NCBI GenBank assembly: GCA_964016985.1
Contig: OZ024825.1
Span: 42,609,668 to 42,673,667, forward strand
Reading direction: 5' to 3'
Source: Anodontia alba
Taxonomy: Eukaryota > Mollusca > Bivalvia > Lucinida > Lucinidae
DNA: 64,000 nucleotides
Made by a program: the position numbers and the translations under genes. Shown piece by piece: positions 1 through 9,762 of this stretch (positions are counted from its first letter, which is position 1; the number at the start of each line of letters is the position of its first letter). The notes under the pieces are model-generated. The model was not told the origin of the DNA, did no database searches, and saw only the letters and a program-made list of their open reading frames with translations.

Positions 1-14
1 TTAAGCGAAGATAC

Positions 15-180
15 ATGTACCCATTAGATGCCACAATCACGAAGCACAGATTTCCCGAGACATCAAAAGAAGGAGAGAAGGAGAGAGACGAGGAACAAAC
101 AATGACAAAACAAACACCACATATGAATCACAGACGCACGAACAAAAAAGAACTGCAACTGAGGAATCTCCTTGTACAAG
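15..180 (+). repeat. Interspersed repeat R, copy 1
   Basis: The segment gatgccacaatcacgaagca through aagaactgcaactgaggaat recurs at 51690-51830 and 60580-60760. A longer, diverged reverse-complement relative lies around 1700-2360. The open frame across it is incidental because the other copies break it. Confidence 0.7.
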
Positions 181-221
181 ACTGTTTCACTGATTATGTA
201 TTTAAAACTGGTTAAATGGCA

Positions 222-292
222 AACAGTGTAAACCCAGATATGCCGCGTTCTGCGCCGTCTGATCTGAGTCTACATTGTTTGTTCAGGCCTGT
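222..292. repeat. GCAAACAGTGTAGACC hairpin (family D)
   Basis: Arms atggcaaacagtgtaaaccc and gatctgagtctacattgttt flank gccgcgttctgcgccgtc. Family D recurs throughout the window as an imperfect palindrome of about 70 bp around a GCCGC centre. Confidence 0.65.
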
Positions 293-381
293 CTATTTGA
301 TTATTTGAGTATACGGAAGTTTGTTAATGTTACTTAAATCTCTTGCTATACACTTATTTTATATGTTTATTAATCTTATAT

Positions 382-573
382 AACCCTTTCATCCCTAAGT
401 TTGAGGAGATGACTCTTCCATCTTTGAGTCTGGTCAGAACTATTGGTCTTAATAGGGGTCTCAGTCAAAGATCAAAAAAGAATGGCAAACAGTGTAGATC
501 ATAATGAGCCGTCACATCAGGATCTACACTGTTTGCAAAAAAATAATTCCTGGTATGCAGGGATGAAAGGGTT
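382..573. mobile_element. 192-bp MITE ending next to PON-A exon 8
   Basis: Perfect 15-bp inverted ends AACCCTTTCATCCCT (382-396) and AGGGATGAAAGGGTT (559-573) enclose an inner GCAAACAGTGTAGA-type hairpin (482-540). It ends four bases before the exon. The equivalent in PON-B is 53191-53390. Confidence 0.7.
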
Positions 574-577
574 GAAG

Positions 578-736
578 CTCATGAAATCTTTTCGTTTCAA
601 GGACTTAGACGTGGGTACAGGGCTAGATAACATTGAGGTTGACCCATTAACCGGGGACCTTTGGCTTGGTTGTCACCCCATCACTTACGCCATCATCGAT
701 TTCTTCAACATATTCAATTATCCGCACCCATCTCAG
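578..736 (+). CDS. PON: PON-A penultimate coding exon (paraoxonase family)
   Basis: This exon encodes about 53 residues of a six-bladed beta-propeller calcium-dependent lactonase/arylesterase of the paraoxonase family. The stretch GLDNIEVDP matches the family's calcium-ligand Asp-Asn pair (D269/N270 in human PON1 numbering), and GCHP matches the conserved His285 region. It ends CAG before a gtaaga donor. The start is set at CTC after gaag because this matches phase 0 in the PON-B equivalent and keeps family length. It is nearly identical to the PON-B exon at 53395-53553, differing at only a few codons such as PLTGDLW versus PVTGDIW. The upstream exons lie outside the window to the left. A MITE with 15-bp inverted ends stops four bases before the exon. 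Confidence 0.85.
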
Positions 737-898
737 GTAAGACGTCTACGGTAATATGAGAAAGAATGTACTTCTTTTATCTGTCTTTCATTGCTGATTT
801 TTTCCGCTTCTTTGGCTTTACCTGGAATCTGGCCTAATTCCTCCCGTCTAACTGATGTATGAATCAGCATAAGAACTGAGTAGATTTTACAAAAATCC
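736..898 (+). other. PON-A intron sequence shared with block B
   Basis: This intronic sequence after exon 8 aligns to 53554-53740. No gene or repeat of its own was recognised. Confidence 0.5.
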
Positions 899-1168
899 CA
901 TTAGGAAAACACGCCTATTCAAATATGTAGAAAATTTCACCTCCAAAAACTGAAAACTTTCAGATAAAAACTCTGATCTTTTTCATATTTCTGCTCAAAA
1001 CATAGATTGTGGGTACTCGTTAGAGCCGCCTCGGTTCTAACGAGTATCCACAATCTATGTTTTAGAGCAGAAATAAGAAAAATAATGTATACCCCTATAA
1101 ACCCCAGTTTTACAATATAAAAGTGGGGTTTAAGGGGGTCAAAATTCTATAGGCATGTTTTCGTGATG
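899..1168. mobile_element. Palindrome-core MITE, family B, copy 1
   Basis: Family B elements are about 270 bp. The ends are inverted 20-mers of type CATTACGAAAACACGCCTAT and ATAGGCATGTTTTCGTGATG. In the centre lies a near-perfect palindrome of about 90-100 bp (aacatagattgtgggtactc, gttagaaccgcctcg and inverse). The two arms outside the palindrome are unrelated to each other: a gaaaattttcagataaaaa side and an aaaccccagttttactatat side. The equivalent site in block B (about 53725) lacks this insertion. Confidence 0.85.
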
Positions 1169-1689
1169 CTGTCTTTTGGAATGTCGTGGCTGATCAGTTA
1201 TCTGATTGCTAAGGGAGATGATATGTGCAAAAAAAAAGAGAAAAAGTCAAAGAGGCGTATTTTACCTTTGTTAGATTAGAAATGTAAAATTCATAGCGTG
1301 GTGCCAGGCTACTAAGGTTGCAATACTCCTTAGTTTTATGGCCCTTTTCAGCAGTGTCCTTAATCAGGTCTAATAGACGTATTAGTACCTACCGTCCAAA
1401 ATGAGGAATATTTAGTGTAGATCCAGGTCAGGGTTTCCACTAGATATGAGCTTTTTTGTACAAGAAATAACAAAAATGAAATAAATTAGTAAGTATCTAA
1501 GAGAACGAATACGAACTTTCGTTGCGACTGTTAAATGTCATGCATTTGTTGGTCTTCTCACAACTAACAAAAGATTAGCATATATTTTTAACAGAACAAA
1601 AGATTAGTATATATTTTTTTTCTGGTCCTTAGAGATCAGTTAGCCAATAGGCCTACTATGGAAAATACAAATTATGAAGCATTTGAGAA

Positions 1690-2370
1690 TAAGGCTTCTT
1701 TAATTGCACGACGGCGGTTCGGGCCTCAGACTCAATGACGGCCTCTTCGTAAAACTTTTACCAGTGGGTTGGGGCTTGACGATATGTCTTTGGCTTGGCC
1801 CGCCGTTGTTCAACTATTGGTTTTCATTTACTCTGGAATACAGTAGAATTAGCCTTGAGTACTCGTCTTTGTTTATTATAGTGATTAATTTGATTTTTAT
1901 GTTTTCACTTTGATGCATTGACTGAGTTAGGAGCCTTTATGCGAACCGAATTTTTATGTATTTCTGTATTAAGAGTAGCATCGGGACCCAAGGTGAAGTT
2001 AGCTAGCTGTAAAAGAGCTTTAAACCCCCCCCCTGTGGTTTGCTCTACCGACCGTTTTAAGGCGGTGGTCCCGGTGTTATTCTTACTCTCTTGCTTTGTG
2101 GTTTATTCTACGAGGCGATTTGTTGTCTTTCCGTGTGTCATTTTGTTCTTGTGTTTTTCAGTCCTTTTAGTATTGCGATTACCTCGCTTGGGAAAGAGAG
2201 AGCTAATCTTAGTGCTTTTCGTACGTTTGTTCGGTTTGTGCTTGTTTAGATTTGTCGGTTTCCTCTTCCTCGGGGTCTGGGAAGGGCTGCGGTTTGTGAT
2301 TGTGGCACTCCCTGGAATTTTCTCTTACCTTTTTTTCAGTCTTCTGTCGCTTGATAGCAATTGATTAGAC
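1690..2370 (-). repeat. Diverged longer copy of repeat R, reverse orientation
   Basis: Read on the minus strand, gtgccacaatcacaaaccgc and the cttcccagaccccgaggaag that follows parallel the head of repeat R, and a purine-rich body follows. The 148-codon open frame on the plus strand here (1918-2364) is Phe/Leu/Val-rich, has no recognisable domain and is probably noncoding. Confidence 0.4.
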
Positions 2371-2399
2371 TAGACAATCCTGAAAATAAGAATTAAATG

Positions 2400-3290
2400 T
2401 CTAACTTGGTTTGGAAGGACTGTTTAAAATATGACATTTCCAACTATGGTCATATGAGAGAAAACTTTGTATTTCCATTGTCGAACCCAAAATTGCACAT
2501 CTGACAACATATTATTGCAGCCCTAATATCCAGGCACAAGTCTCCCAGATATTATAGTACTTGTATAAAAATAATAATTTTATGCATCATTTTATAAAGC
2601 AACCCCACCTAGGTACGTACATTTACTGTACAACATTTTATTATATGGTCTATATATAGTTTAGACGTTTAGACTCCTTGATCTACTTAAGATATCAAGT
2701 TCAAATTTTCAGTATTTCTTAGTTGAGAGAAGACCAACAAATACATGACGTTTCAACATCCTCGGTGCATAGGTTTTAAAGTTGGTATTTTCCGGATAAG
2801 ACCTATTCCGGAATTTTTGAAAACTTTCTGATATAGATGTGCCTAGAAAACAGAACGAACAGACGGAGAGCAATGCAACAAATACCGCAGAGGACAAGCC
2901 AGCAGCTTTACTCTCCTTAATTCTGATACAGTTCAAGTACCTAATCGGTCCGCGCAGGGCTCCCTAACCCACCAATGAATCAATGCAGGCGTCTGGGCCC
3001 AGTTGTTCAGAACTTAACAAAATAATTAGCTAACGTGACGTTAAAAATTCTAACTTGAAATATGGCAAATACATTGATATTTTTGCCGAAAAAATGTGAA
3101 AAGCTACAAAATGTGAAAAGCACCAAAATGATCAATGTATTTGAAAATACCTTAGCTCCAAGAGTTCAAGAGTTGTCATTAACGAGCTTTCTAACTCACC
3201 AGTGGCTCAATAAAGACGTCTGGGCCCAGCTGTTCAAAACGTAACGAAATCGTTAGCGAACGTGACGTCGAAAATTGAACTTAAAATATG
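2400..3290. other. PON-A intron, no further gene seen
   Basis: The part from about 2760 to 2935 and onward matches 54590-55075 in block B. Short local duplications (gcaaatacattgatattttt, repeated at 3063 and 3291) form hairpins with the gcaaaagct segments. Nothing coding is supported. Confidence 0.4.
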
Positions 3291-3437
3291 GCAAAATACA
3301 TTGATATTTTTTGGTGGAAAAATGTGAGTAGCTTTTGCATTGCAAAAGCTCCTCACATTTTTCCAGCAAAAATATCAATGTACATGTATCTGAAAATACC
3401 TAATAGCTACAACAGTTCAGGAGTTTGTCATTTTCAG

Positions 3438-3611
3438 GTTCTGAAAGTCAAGATGAAGCACAACATGCCCGGCGAGATCGTGGAGGTGTATGCCGACCCC
3501 GACGGATCAGAAGCCCGCGGGTCAACTGTTGCTACCTACGCCAATGGCAAGGTGGTCATTGGGACTGTAGAAGACCAGCTTGTCGTCTGTGACTCAAAAT
3601 ATATCTTTTAG
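3438..3611 (+). CDS. PON: PON-A terminal coding exon
   Basis: The last exon of the truncated-by-window PON copy follows a ttttcag acceptor and ends in TAG. It encodes 57 residues, with the family's C-terminal pattern of a VYADPDGSEARGSTVA segment followed by GKVVIGTVEDQLVVCD. This corresponds to the region in vertebrate PONs that ends in a conserved G(S/T)V...IGT...C motif. It is phase 0 with the preceding exon 2.7 kb upstream. It is GC-richer than its surroundings, as coding sequence should be here. It differs from the PON-B exon by a few residues (MPGEIV versus MPSEIV, final F versus L). No polyadenylation signal can be assigned with confidence. Confidence 0.88.
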   Translation, partial: VLKVKMKHNMPGEIVEVYADPDGSEARGSTVATYANGKVVIGTVEDQLVVCDSKYIF

Positions 3612-3739
3612 ATTACTGGGATAGCTGAACTCATATCTTTTATCTTTCGTAAATACGTTTTGACATGAATGTTAGTAGTTTTAAAAGCCTTAAAGCGCTA
3701 AATACAACTACAGAAGACAACATTTCGAAATATTTATGT

Positions 3740-4135
3740 CCCCAACTTGGAAGAAGTTGAAGGGTCATATAGCTTTTGGTTTATGCGTTCGTCAGTTCGT
3801 CCGTTCATCATATTTTCCTTGTCAGCAAGATATGACAATAAATATTTAAGCTAGGGTCTTGAAATTTTGTGATCTTACTGGGGCTGAGCAGTAGATCACT
3901 AGATTAACTTCTGATATAAATTGCTTAATTTTATGTGGGTTATATCTCTTTTCATCTTTGGAATTGTGTGGGGACAAGCATATAGTAGGGGACATACTGT
4001 TTTCAAACACACTTCTATTTTTTTTTTCATTTTCAGAGAAGATAAGGCCTGACATCAAATGTCAAGGCTTATTTTCTCTGAAAAATAATAAAATCAATTT
4101 TAGAATGTCGTCTGTTACAAATTTCCTGGGCGCTT
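3740..4135. repeat. Interspersed repeat remnants downstream of PON-A
   Basis: Atgtccccaacttggaagaa through cgttcgtcagttcgtccgtt resembles the fragments with CGTCCGTCCG tracts seen elsewhere. A hairpin cagagaagataaggcctgac / cttattttctctg follows at 4033-4082. All of it is repeated at 55890-56310. Confidence 0.5.
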
Positions 4136-4149
4136 TAAGGGTTATTAAA

Positions 4150-4194
4150 AACCAGTACATTGATATAGATGAGTTAGAAGAACTAAATAAACCA
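4150..4194 (+). repeat. Single unit of the 40-bp satellite
   Basis: Accagtacattgatatagat and gagttagaagaactaaataa occur once here. The same place in block B carries about 45 tandem units. Confidence 0.85.
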
Positions 4195-4357
4195 TTCATA
4201 AAATGTATTTGTGTCATGTCATGTCAAACAAAAAGGTACCATCTTCACCTCAAATACCCAAATATGCGGACAGCCATGTCCAAGCTCACAGTATATGCCA
4301 AGATCAAACCGTTGAACGCATCATATGTTCCGTCCTATACACATTTTAAGCATTAGA

Positions 4358-4636
4358 CATTACGAAAACATGCCTATTCAAATATATAGAAAATTTCGCC
4401 TCCAAAAACTAAAAAAAATTACATACAAAAACTCTGATATTTTTCATATCTCTGCTCTAAACATAGATTGTTGGTACTCGTTAGAACCGCCTCGCCGAGG
4501 CGGTTCTAACGAGTACCCACAATCTATGTTTTGAGCAGAAATAAGAAAAATAATGTATACCCCTGTAAACCCCAGTTTTACTATATGAAAGTGGGGTTTA
4601 AAGGGGTCAAAATTATATAGGAATGTTTTCGTGATG
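4358..4636. mobile_element. Family B MITE, copy 2
   Basis: Full-length, with both inverted ends. Block B shows the empty site as gcgttagaactatgtagg (about 58270), against gcattaga-[element]-agctatgtagg here, so the duplicated target is at most one base. Confidence 0.85.
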
Positions 4637-4926
4637 AGCTATGTAGGCTCAATAGTCAGATGGAAATTGGTTATATTTTTGTTTTCATTTTTCATAGGCA
4701 ATAAGGCTTTAGATGTTTTATTTTACTTCACGGGGTTGTTAAGTGCGACAGTTAAACGTCTCCCTGTACTTCGTCACAGTGCAAACATATGTTTATTTCC
4801 TTTGGTATCTTTGAATCCATTCTGATCTTTTGAAAAAGGAATACTGCTTAAGTTAAGGGACGTATACAGTATTGCAAACGTCATTGCTGTATTTAAAGAA
4901 ACTTGATAAAACCAAATCTCAGATTT

Positions 4927-4930
<4 letters not shown>

Positions 4931-4970
<40 letters not shown>
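4931..4970 (+). repeat. (GT)n microsatellite
   Basis: Uninterrupted GT dinucleotide run of about 40 bp. Confidence 0.95.
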
Positions 4971-4972
<2 letters not shown>

Positions 4973-5315
4973 CCAAAGGAACCTTTTAGATTTTTGTTTT
5001 ACTTCACTGTAGCTGGTTCTACGTGCCGTGTGACGGAAGTAGAACGTCTCCCAGTTCTTAAACACAGAGCAGAGAATTATTTATTTCCTTTGGGATGATC
5101 GAGCCAATTCTGAATCTTTGAAAATCGAATAGCGCTTAAGCCGATGCTATTGGACGTATACCGTATCGCTGTTGCTGTGTACATGTATGAAGGGACTTAA
5201 ATAAAACCAAGACTCAGATTTTCGTTCTTCTTTAGATTTTTATTGGCATTTTAAACAGTCATGAGAATACCTTATTTATTCATGATTCAGACACTCCCAC
5301 TTCATCACTACTTTA

Positions 5316-5437
5316 CATTACGAAAACACGCCTATTTAAATATATTGAAAATTTCACCACCAAAAGACAGAAATTTTTCAGATAAAAATTCTGATAATTT
5401 TCATATTTCTGCTCAAAACATATATTGTGAGCACTCG
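5316..5437. mobile_element. Family B MITE, half element
   Basis: Only the cattacgaaaacacgcc arm and the first half of the core remain. Sequence resumes at ctggacaag, which aligns to block B about 60 bp beyond the intact orthologous element (59005-59288). The deletion in A therefore begins near the palindrome centre. Confidence 0.75.
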
Positions 5438-5509
5438 TCTGGACAAGTAAGTTTTCACGAGGCTGCCACGAATAGAATCAATGAATAATGTTTGCATTTG
5501 GTCGACGAA

Positions 5510-5557
5510 CTAAAAAAACAAAAACAAAAAACAAAAAACAAAACAAAAAAAAACAAA

Positions 5558-5589
<32 letters not shown>

Positions 5590-5625
5590 AAAAAAAAAAA
5601 AAAACAACAACAAAAAAACAACTAA
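5510..5625 (+). repeat. A-rich tract
   Basis: Poly(A) interrupted by single C residues. Confidence 0.9.
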
Positions 5626-5794
5626 TTGGTATCTGAGTTTTGTCTATTAGAAAGCGGTATCAAAACATACAGAAAGAAGAGTGCAGATCTAAGCTTGTGC
5701 TTAAACATGTTACATATTGAGGACTTTAAGAGGGATGGATACACTTAGCATATTTACTGACATAATTCAGCAACCTCATGACAAAACCAACAAA

Positions 5795-6000
5795 ATGGCA
5801 TGTGCGACCAGCGAATACTCAGATCAGCCTGGGCATCCGCCCAGTCTGATCAGAGTATTTGCTGTCCGCACGAAGAAATCTTGGGTCCTTAGCTACCCAT
5901 TGAGCGTACAGCGAAGACTCAGATTAGACTGGACGGATGCCCAGGCTGATCGGAGTTTTCGCTGTACGCAATTGCCATTTTTGAGTCTGCTAGCGAAAGC
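5795..6000. repeat. GCGACCAGCGAAGACTCAGATCAGCC hairpins (family E), two in tandem
   Basis: Tgcgaccagcgaatactcag / ctgatcagagtatttgctgt forms one stem, and gcgaagactcagattagact / ctgatcggagttttcgctgt forms a second. The block B counterpart is 59917-60095. Confidence 0.7.
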
Positions 6001-6124
6001 TAGCAGGCCCTTTGCAATCGCATGGGGTTTTACGAGCGGATTCTCATCACAGCTATTTATGCGTATATTTATACGCGCACTACTTCTTAATCAGACGCAA
6101 TGCGGCACTATTACGGTGAACTGA

Positions 6125-7140
6125 ATGTGAAGCAGCGGAATTTTGTATGGCTTTTTTATTTCGCTAACATAACTGTAACTGAAATCGATTTAGATAATGC
6201 AATTTGAAACATAGACTTCAAAATTCGGTGTAGTGATACACGCGCTACTTTTGTCAAGGCGTTAACTCGGCACGGGGTCCTACTAATCACCCCATGGCCC
6301 CCCACGGCATCCCAATGCACCCCACGGCACTAAATTATTTCATTGTATTTATTAATTGAATGCTGAAATTACACCAGGGTTATTAGTTTTATGTATCCAA
6401 ATTTGTTTTTGTGATAGTTTAAGACATTAACCTTACTTCAAGCGATTATCTCGGGGCGCCTAAACACCAAGATTCAAACCGACGCTAAAATATAGCAAAG
6501 AGACCAATGGTGTAAGTTGATAGTCTATCAAAAATAACTTTTAACTTAAAATTACATTTTATATTCAAGTTCAAACACAAGTCATCAATATAAATACTCT
6601 GTTTATTTAGATAGAGACAAGTATTACAAAACTTTTACTGGCCGTCTAAAACATATATTTTATTGTAAATATACATATATTTTGATGCCATGGGGCGCAA
6701 AAAATTACGAGAGTTTTAGACATAATATTTTAAATCAAACACAAGTCATCATCATCAATATAAATCTCTGTTTATTAAGAAGGTATCAGTATTTACATAA
6801 TCAGAATCTACTTATTCGATATTGAATATAGCAAGAAATCAGGCACTTAATTCATTCCTTCTACATGAAATAACTTTATTCACACCTCAGTGACACGGAG
6901 TTGTTTTACGACTGCTGGCCCATTTATAGGTTTATGACCCTTCTTTTTTGGACATCTGAATATCTCTTGAAAAGGGTAGGCATAGCTGGTCGGGCTAATC
7001 TGTTGATGCTTAGGTGAAGCACTAGCAAATGACAATCAGTTATTACAGCTAATCTGGACTGAACATAGCCATTTTAAATTTATTTAATCTGCTTTTGTTT
7101 TAATAATAAGTTGATAGAGTAAATTTATAAAATTGCACTA
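6125..7140. other. AT-rich stretch without a recognised gene
   Basis: Short direct repeats around aagtcatcaatataaatact at 6571 and 6745. Otherwise nothing identifiable, and it is not present in block B. Confidence 0.4.
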
Positions 7141-7618
7141 GAATAATCCTGGGGCTACATCAGGTGTTGAATTTGTATGAACTGGAGCATATCTAGAGTT
7201 GAACTTTAATAATTCTAGAAATTGGAAATTGCTGCTGGAGATACACTCATTTGGAATAATCAGGTATCAACTTCATTGGAAAATAAAGCGGTTCATTACT
7301 CCAATCACTGCAATGGCCTATATATGCAGATAATAAAATGGATTTTTTGTGAAGAAAGAAACAAAACAGAAGAGAAATAATTGTATTTAGTTTTTCAGTA
7401 CATGGTTAGATTATTTTTGTATATCTGTTTCACACAGATGCCTCAGTAAAGACCCATTCTTATTTATACATTAAAACAAGTAGAATGCATTTCCATCTGA
7501 CTGATTTTGAGAAATTGATAGTGAAAGCATGTAGTACAGAGTGTTCATGTTGGTTGTTTTTCAAGGAATAGTAAATTTTCTCACAAAGCCTTGTCCCTGA
7601 ATGTAAATTCAATATTGG

Positions 7619-8107
7619 ATGAAGCCACTGGTTGCAAGCAAGTGTGAAAATATGGATATAGAGCAAAATCCAGGTCCATCAAATCATATAAATCTACAAG
7701 AAAATGCATCTGTATTATTGCAAGGAAGTATCCATCAAGGAGATGAGATATTTAGTCCTGATTCAAGAGGGCATCAATGCCTACCATGTTGTTTAGTATT
7801 CTTGGTGAAAGCTGTACAGAAAAGGATCTGTACCAACATGTGGAATGTTAACAACATGAATGAAATTCTGTTTGCAGGAGGTAAATTATACAAGTATGCA
7901 AAAAAGAATTCCAAGACATATCATGACTATTTAGAGCCATGTGATTTGCCATCTTATTTTTCACTTGACAACCAGCATTATCACTGGAAAGTGAAAAAAA
8001 TAAATAAATAAATAAACATCATATCCTCAGTGGAGTATCCTTTCCTTAATTTAGAGACAACACTCGCAATGACTTTCTTATTCAACCCATATGCAGTCTT
8101 CGCTTGA
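7619..8107 (+). pseudogene. Transposon ORF relic: 2A-like motif then a cysteine-protease-like domain
   Basis: The frame opens MKPLVASKCENMDIEQNPGP. The motif D-I-E-x-N-P-G-P is the 2A/StopGo consensus, known from many transposable-element ORFs as well as viruses. About 30 residues later comes RGHQCLPCCLVFLV, then WNVNNMNEILFAGGKLY. This layout (G-x-Q-C, hydrophobic helix, W, then L-x-x-G-x-x-L-Y) resembles the tegument-type or OTU-like cysteine proteases carried by some large eukaryotic transposons. The frame closes in a TAAATAAATAAA insertion at 8002-8013. The next blocks, EYPFLNLETTLAMTF, resume at about 8033 and stop at 8107. No autonomous element is intact. The family assignment is from pattern memory, while the 2A-like motif is directly visible. 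Confidence 0.5.
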
Positions 8108-8354
8108 CGTACATTTAATAGAGTTTTTAAAGAAAGTCTTCTTTTTAGGAAGTACAATGCCCAGATGCTTGATATATTCCATAGAGCTCCATCTTATGGT
8201 GTAGTATTGGTAGCATTGGAATGCAACCTATCTTCTTTGCATGTATTGTGTTTGCATAGAAGATACACAGCACTCCATCAATACTTTACAAGCTAGCAGA
8301 CTCTTAGGACTATCAGTCCTTTGATGTTGGTTTTGTCATGAGGTAGCTCATTTA

Positions 8355-8500
8355 TGATTTTCTGTAAGCTTTCTGTACTAGAAGTCCGCTCTGAAAAGGG
8401 ATCTACCTTTAAATGAAAGCACATTCTTTCCATTTCGAGTAGGACCTTTCCAGAAGGGTAGCAAACATTTTTGGCTGAGTTGCCTCCCCTGAAAATGTAT
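8355..8500. repeat. AAAGGGAGCTACTCTGAAAGG repeat (family F)
   Basis: Ctctgaaaagggatctacct and its partner gtaggacctttccagaaggg form imperfect inverted arms. The counterpart in block B is 60138-60262. Confidence 0.55.
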
Positions 8501-8664
8501 CGATTCCCTTTAAATTAAATTTAAAAAAAAAGATGGACACAATTTACAAAACACATGTATAGTTTCAAAAACATTAATGCAAAAGTTCAGGAAGCACCTC
8601 AACCACAGATAGCAGTCTACATCCGAAATAAATGCAATTAAACGTTTTTGTTTTTGTTTTTTAA

Positions 8665-9200
8665 AGGGGAACGCAATATAAGACGTAAGTATATCTTTGA
8701 GTAAAGTGCTTAACAAGCCATTTATTTTGATGCATGAATTTTCAAAATCGGCCAAGAAATAAAGAAGTTATGGTGGTTTGAATATATTTAAAATGGCTGT
8801 CATGGATTCCGCCATATTGTAGGATTTGCGACGTCACATAGCCCAAATTAAATATGCAAAACCAAATTATAAAGGGTTTTTAAGAATAATTTCGCTACAG
8901 ATTTTTATAATATTTTAATTCAAGTGACATGCAAACATTTCCCCCCAAAATAAACCAACTTTTTGAGAATAACTACCTTTATGAAACGAATTTGAATTAT
9001 GAAATTCGAATGATGAAATAACGAATTATGAAACTTCATTAAATATTCAAAATGGCGACACCCATTCCACCAATGATAAATATTCAATTGACTATAACTT
9101 ACTTTATTTTCCACCGATTTTGATCAAATTTGTGTCAGAATTAATTGTTCGTACAGTTCCTTACTTTAAATCACAATACCTTTTAAGGTTGCGTTCCCCT
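8665..9200. mobile_element. 536-bp TTAA-target MITE
   Basis: Inverted ends AGGGGAACGCAA / TTGCGTTCCCCT are flanked on both sides by TTAA (8661-8664 and 9201-9204). Block B has the uninterrupted site tgctttaactctgtcggtgc (about 60411). TTAA duplication is typical of piggyBac-superfamily elements, although the terminal sequence is not the classical one. Confidence 0.85.
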
Positions 9201-9299
9201 TTAAATGCTCTCTGTGCCATTTGCGACAACTGAAGTCTTCTACTAACGGAGTAGATCAACAGGAGATGGCTAAAGTGAGTAATCTTATCAGGATTGACA

Positions 9300-9328
9300 G
9301 ATTTGGCCATTGAGTCTTTGGGTTTTAG

Positions 9329-9393
<65 letters not shown>
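9300..9393 (+). repeat. (AAT)n and poly(A) tract at the right edge of block A
   Basis: Ataataataataataataat followed by about 40 As. Similarity to block B stops here. Confidence 0.85.
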
Positions 9394-9394
<1 letters not shown>

Positions 9395-9404
9395 GGAGTG
9401 GCTA

Positions 9405-9552
9405 TTGACAGACGTCTGTCACTAGCGATTTTGCGTATAAATCGCTGCTGACAGACGTCTGTCACTAGCGATATCACGTATAAATCGCTGCTGACAGACT
9501 TCTGTCACTAGCGATTTTACATAAAAAAAAACGCTAGTGACAGACGTCTTAT
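9405..9552 (+). repeat. 43-bp tandem repeat, three units plus one inverted
   Basis: Gacagacgtctgtcactagc occurs at 9407, 9450 and 9493 (period 43). An inverted copy, cgctagtgacagacgtc, closes the array. Each unit contains the perfect palindrome gacagacgtctgtc. Confidence 0.85.
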
Positions 9553-9762
9553 AATATAATAAATGCCTAGAACTAAGATATTGGTTATAGAAGAAAATTA
9601 CTACATGTATGCTGTCCAATTCCCCAAAAATGATCTTTTACCAAGAAAGAATGCGCAAGCACCTAATTTACTGTCTAGAAAAACAGGTTTACTAATTTTC
9701 AATTTAGCGTTAATACTAACTGGAGAAAAAAGTAAATTGTTTCTATCAGAGAAGATATTCTG

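Larger units (their letters stand above)
1..9333 (+). repeat. Segmental duplication, block A (PON 3' end and downstream)
   Basis: Unique and repeated sequence here is collinear with about 51674-60553: the caaggacttagacgtgggta exon, intron, terminal exon, then 3' flank as far as the line ending attgggttttaa. The copies have been separated by indels. They share some insertions (palindromic element at 5316 and 59005) and differ in many. The left edge is cut by the window. Confidence 0.85.

Noticed and set aside
1918..2364. 148-codon plus-strand open frame
   Set aside because: Hydrophobic, biased composition, no domain, and its reverse complement resembles repeat R; treated as noncoding.
3846..4534. 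Frames of 69-132 codons in the PON-A flank
   Set aside because: They cross the hairpin repeat, the single 40-bp unit and a family B MITE, and are not preserved in block B.
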